Below are positions 61,120-64,000 of a stretch of DNA of 64,000 nt, piece by piece. Below the pieces are notes generated by a model. That model was not told the origin of the DNA and made no database searches. It was given only the letters and a program-made list of their open reading frames with translations. Source of the DNA: Ceratodon purpureus (lineage: Eukaryota; Streptophyta; Bryopsida; Pseudoditrichales; Ditrichaceae); NCBI GenBank assembly GCA_014871385.1, contig CM026426.1, forward strand, positions 90,688,893 to 90,752,892, read 5' to 3'. A program made the translations under genes and the position numbers. How positions within the stretch are numbered: the first letter of the stretch is position 1; each line of letters opens with the position of its first letter.

Positions 61120-61700
61120 CGTTCAATGCAGATTAAGTACAAGTTGGTACACTGTGTACACTTTGTACAAGTTGGTTCAGGACTGTTTCTCATTTGACGG
61201 TGGTTTTAGAAGTACTGGTCCCGTGATGATACAAGTCAAACAAATGCTTGGATATTTGTCTGACTGAAAGTGAGCTCTAGAGATGTCCCGCTATCCAAGT
61301 GCTCCCCCTTTTTTTTTGCTTCAGTCATCTACTATCTGGCATAGTAGTCTGTGATTATGAGAACCTGCAATCCCTTCCTTTTTTTTATTCTTTATAATCT
61401 TCTTCTTATAATTTATGTAGTATCACCCATTCCATATTTCTTTTTTCATTTCGAGTCAGGCTGGACGATCATAGTTCTACATTTTGCTACGTATTAGGTA
61501 CTGTAGTTTTTTTTCTTTTTGTTTTAGGCCCTTTACAGGGAGCACTAGATAGCGGTACTTCAAGAGCACACATCTAAGGAGAGCTGTGATATGGTTGGTG
61601 TTTAGACAAGTACTAAAACTACTCAAACAGTACCATCAAAAGTACTTTTAGGACTTAGAATATTGATTCTCTACGTAAAATTATTGCTTGAGTTTATCAA
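61120..61700. repeat. Right GTAC motif array
   Basis: About ten GTAC sites are seen by eye in ~560 bp, four of them within 45 bp near 61138-61172 (AAGTACAAGTTGGTACAC...). This mirrors the array at 50341-50960 and marks the likely right subterminal zone of the DDE element. Confidence 0.6.
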
Positions 61701-61998
61701 CTCAACTTTATTTCTTCCTTATTTAACTCGAGTGTATTATGTTTGTTGTAGATGAATGCTAGTTCCTTAAGTGCTGACTGATTTTGCACTAAGCCGACTT
61801 GTAAGTATGATATACCAAAAAAATGTATGAAGATTCAGTGAAGTTTATGATACAGCCCTACAAATAGTACATAGGATTATTGTGACCTGAAAATAATTCC
61901 GGTTATACATGCACTTAGGGCAGCCGCATGAAAAAATACAGAAGAAAGTGTAAATGTGTCCATGCTTAACAAAGTAAACATATGACAAAATGCCAAAG

Positions 61999-63986
61999 TC
62001 ATCTACTCCTACGCGGTGTACGAGGTGGCCTTCGGAGTGCCAGTGGTACTGTACCGTCTCTACACTTAGTACTCTTGCATTTACAAGTAAAATTAGGCAG
62101 ATCGGGATTGTCTTTACAGAAATCAGTGCCATAATCCCAAGTTAGTTCCTCTCCAGGATATATGATACGACTAGAGAAGGATGCTACATGGTAATATCGG
62201 CGATCAACACTCTCTATTGACACTGGAATATCCACTAGGTTAGAGTCTTCACACCTGTAGTACAAAAGGTCCACTGTGAGGGCACAACGGACTGGATACA
62301 AGGAAGGGTCGGCCGATGTATAGAAATTGGAATTAGACTCTAACCTGTGGTTCAAAAATTTGGCAACATTCCCAAATCGAGTAGAGTCCAAGCACAAACC
62401 ACTGATGTCGTCCAAATTCCGCTCTGTGGCCCAATCAGCATCAAGTTGCAAGCTATATGACTGACCCCCTTCTACCCTCGAGTTTCTAAACATTTGCTCA
62501 GCATTAGTTAAAATCTCTCCCATCAACTAAAAAACAAACGCACCTCTAGGTATAAGCTCACATGTCCGAATCCCCCACCCTATAAGGGCTGTACAAAAAA
62601 CCTCTACTCGATACTTCATCCCCTGCTGAACAACACGATTGCCACAATCACCACGACACCTACACTTAACATTGCACTCCTTAACAAATGGACGAGGCAC
62701 ATGACCCTCACAAACTTCATTTCCACTTAGACACCGTGAACTCGGCTTACAGTAGTTAGCATTGCTGTTGTTGAATTGATCAAGAGCCATGTCCTCCAAA
62801 ATTCCTCCATCGCTGTAGCCGACTCCACCCAGGGACTGCGCTTGACATGCACATGTACCACTCCCACGGAGACATTTCGAGGAACACAAGCAGTAGTCCC
62901 CGGAGCGGAAACTCTCTAGGGTAGTAGGTACTCGGGCCTGATCATAGGGTATACTAGAGTTCACATACTGAAAATAACGCATAGCAAGATCAGACTGACC
63001 AACAAGGATAGGCACCCTCTCGAGCCCATTAAACAAATCTTCAGGATTGTACCAAATGTCGGCCTGGTTGAATCACAGCCCACGAGACCACCTTCCACAA
63101 GTCATGATGCGAAAAAAATGAAGTGCAAGCAAACACCTCAGGCGAAGCAACCAAGAACCTACTGCATAGTTATTCACTAAGGAAAAAGATCAAATAATTC
63201 AACAAGGCGAAAACGCAAAGAAAAAACATTAAAGCCAAGTGAAAAAAAATTGCATCTCAGCCGTGAACAATTCTTGTTAGAGGGCCCCATAGATGAGGTA
63301 TGATACATGGTAGTACCTGCGGAACCATTCTATCCAAGCATGCTAGCGCAGGTCAATAGATGATATACCAACAACAAAAAAAAAACAAAAATAATGAACT
63401 GTGAAAACAGTCCACATTTCAACACTCATTCTATGTGTGGCCTCGCCGTCTTTTCACTGAGACAGCGCCACTTACCTTACCACCCTTCCCCTTCTCTCCC
63501 CGTTTAGAGTTACCCTTCGTCGATGAAGGTGATTCTTCTGATGCGTGCTCCGCCTCTTTAGCAGTGCGTGCTCTAGTCCGCACCTGCCCCTCTGCAACTG
63601 CCGGGCTACCACTAACCCCAACAATCTCACTCAGTTCTTTATAGGTGGTCTTCTCAGCCGAGTAGATGTTCTCTGGTGTAGTGTGGTTCGAAGGTGTTGT
63701 GTCGTCGGACACGCTTGGACCTCGCTGCCTCTTTGCCCTTAGCTTGAGAGTGGATCTCGGACTCTCCACTATCGACTTCGCTCCCTTTGCTGCGGGCGAC
63801 CCTTCCTTCGCCACGGGTCCCCCTTCCTTCGCTGCGGGCCCTCCTTCCTTCGCAGCCAGCTCCACTTCCTTTGCTGTGGGCTCCAGCGCCGACCTCGCAG
63901 GCTCTCCTTCCTTCGCTGCCACCTCCCCTTCCTTCGCTGTGGTTTCCCTCCCCTTTGCCGCGAGTCTGATTTGTTGTCCCCTTCAA
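61999..63986 (-). pseudogene. SUVR-type SET-domain histone H3K9 methyltransferase, one in-frame TAG
   Basis: Exons: from the window edge (>=63986) to 63476 (donor AAG/GTAAGT, phase 0), 63063-62345 and 62254-61999, the last intron being 90 bp. The first exon is low-complexity: repeated AKEGGP, then a basic stretch (KRGEKGKGGK). The second begins ADIWYNPEDLFNGLERVPIL and has a Cys-rich pre-SET segment (CLCSSKCLRGSGTCACQ, CKPSSRC, ECNVKCRCRGDCGNRVVQQG), as in SUVR proteins. The SET core reads GWGIRTCELIPRGAFVF, TAG (62529-62527), then LMGEILTNAEQ, LDADWATERN, FGNVAKFLNHR joined to CEDSNLVDIPV, HVASFSSRIIYPGEELTWDY and a post-SET CKCKSTKCRDG. The TAG falls at the position of the family's conserved Glu (CEY). 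Without it the frame is whole. It may be transposon cargo or a decayed host gene. Confidence 0.75.
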
Positions 63987-64000
63987 GACTTGTGCCCGAG

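Larger units (their letters stand above)
50341..61700 (+). mobile_element. GTAC-rich DNA transposon with unusual DDE-like transposase (right end unresolved)
   Basis: From ~50341 the non-coding sequence becomes loaded with GTAC motifs (AGTACT, TGTACA, AAGTAC). It stays so in every non-coding interval to about 61680, apart from the inserted LTR element. The coding parts encode one interrupted transposase (51207-61047). The left junction lies in CACTA-2. I could not find a terminal inverted repeat or target duplication, so the right end may be near 61700 or beyond the SUVR-like gene. Confidence 0.6.

Overview
This is eukaryotic nuclear DNA, most likely from a land plant, possibly a bryophyte. 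The evidence is genes with many short introns (GT..AG), a broken fragment of cinnamate 4-hydroxylase (CYP73, an embryophyte P450), a plant SUVR-type SET protein, and a dense, nested load of plant-type transposons (CACTA, SWIM/MULE-like, Copia, GAG-only LTR element, MITEs). No species can be named from sequence alone. I found no rRNA, tRNA or CRISPR array.

Two ordinary host genes stand out, both on the minus strand. The first (1135-7276) is a KNL1/Spc105-like kinetochore scaffold with an N-terminal RVSF-type PP1 docking motif, MELT-like repeats, a coiled coil and a C-terminal region in the position of the RWD domain. The second (25562-29787) is an intact 13-exon ABC1/UbiB atypical kinase of the ADCK2 type.

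The rest is mobile DNA. Positions 10117-23113 form a ~13 kb inverted-repeat transposon flanked by a near-identical 12-bp direct repeat. It carries a decayed SWIM-zinc-finger transposase on the minus strand and, on the plus strand, a decayed gene whose C-terminal half reads like an amino (N4/N6) DNA methyltransferase. Positions 33780-42637 hold divergent CACTA genes (TNP1/DUF8039-like and TNP2).

From 43189 the window is a nested series: CACTA-1 (43189-) is interrupted in a coding exon by CACTA-2 (48489-). CACTA-2 is broken at ~50320-50341 by a GTAC-rich DNA transposon with an unusual DDE-like transposase. That transposase gene is interrupted at its DNAEN motif by a 5.84-kb LTR retrotransposon (54059-59898) with two 455-bp LTRs, gag and protease-like sequence but no reverse transcriptase. 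At the right edge (61999 to the window end) lies a SUVR-like histone H3K9 methyltransferase gene with one in-frame TAG.

Three themes deserve attention. Two different DNA transposons lie with, or next to, chromatin-modifying enzymes (a DNA methyltransferase-like and a SET-domain protein). Each element family has its own very dense short DNA motif: ACGT/TGACG in CACTA, GTAC in the DDE element, AGCCGAC in the LTR element. In-frame TAG codons are greatly over-represented among the lesions in the transposon genes. All counts and boundaries are by-eye readings.
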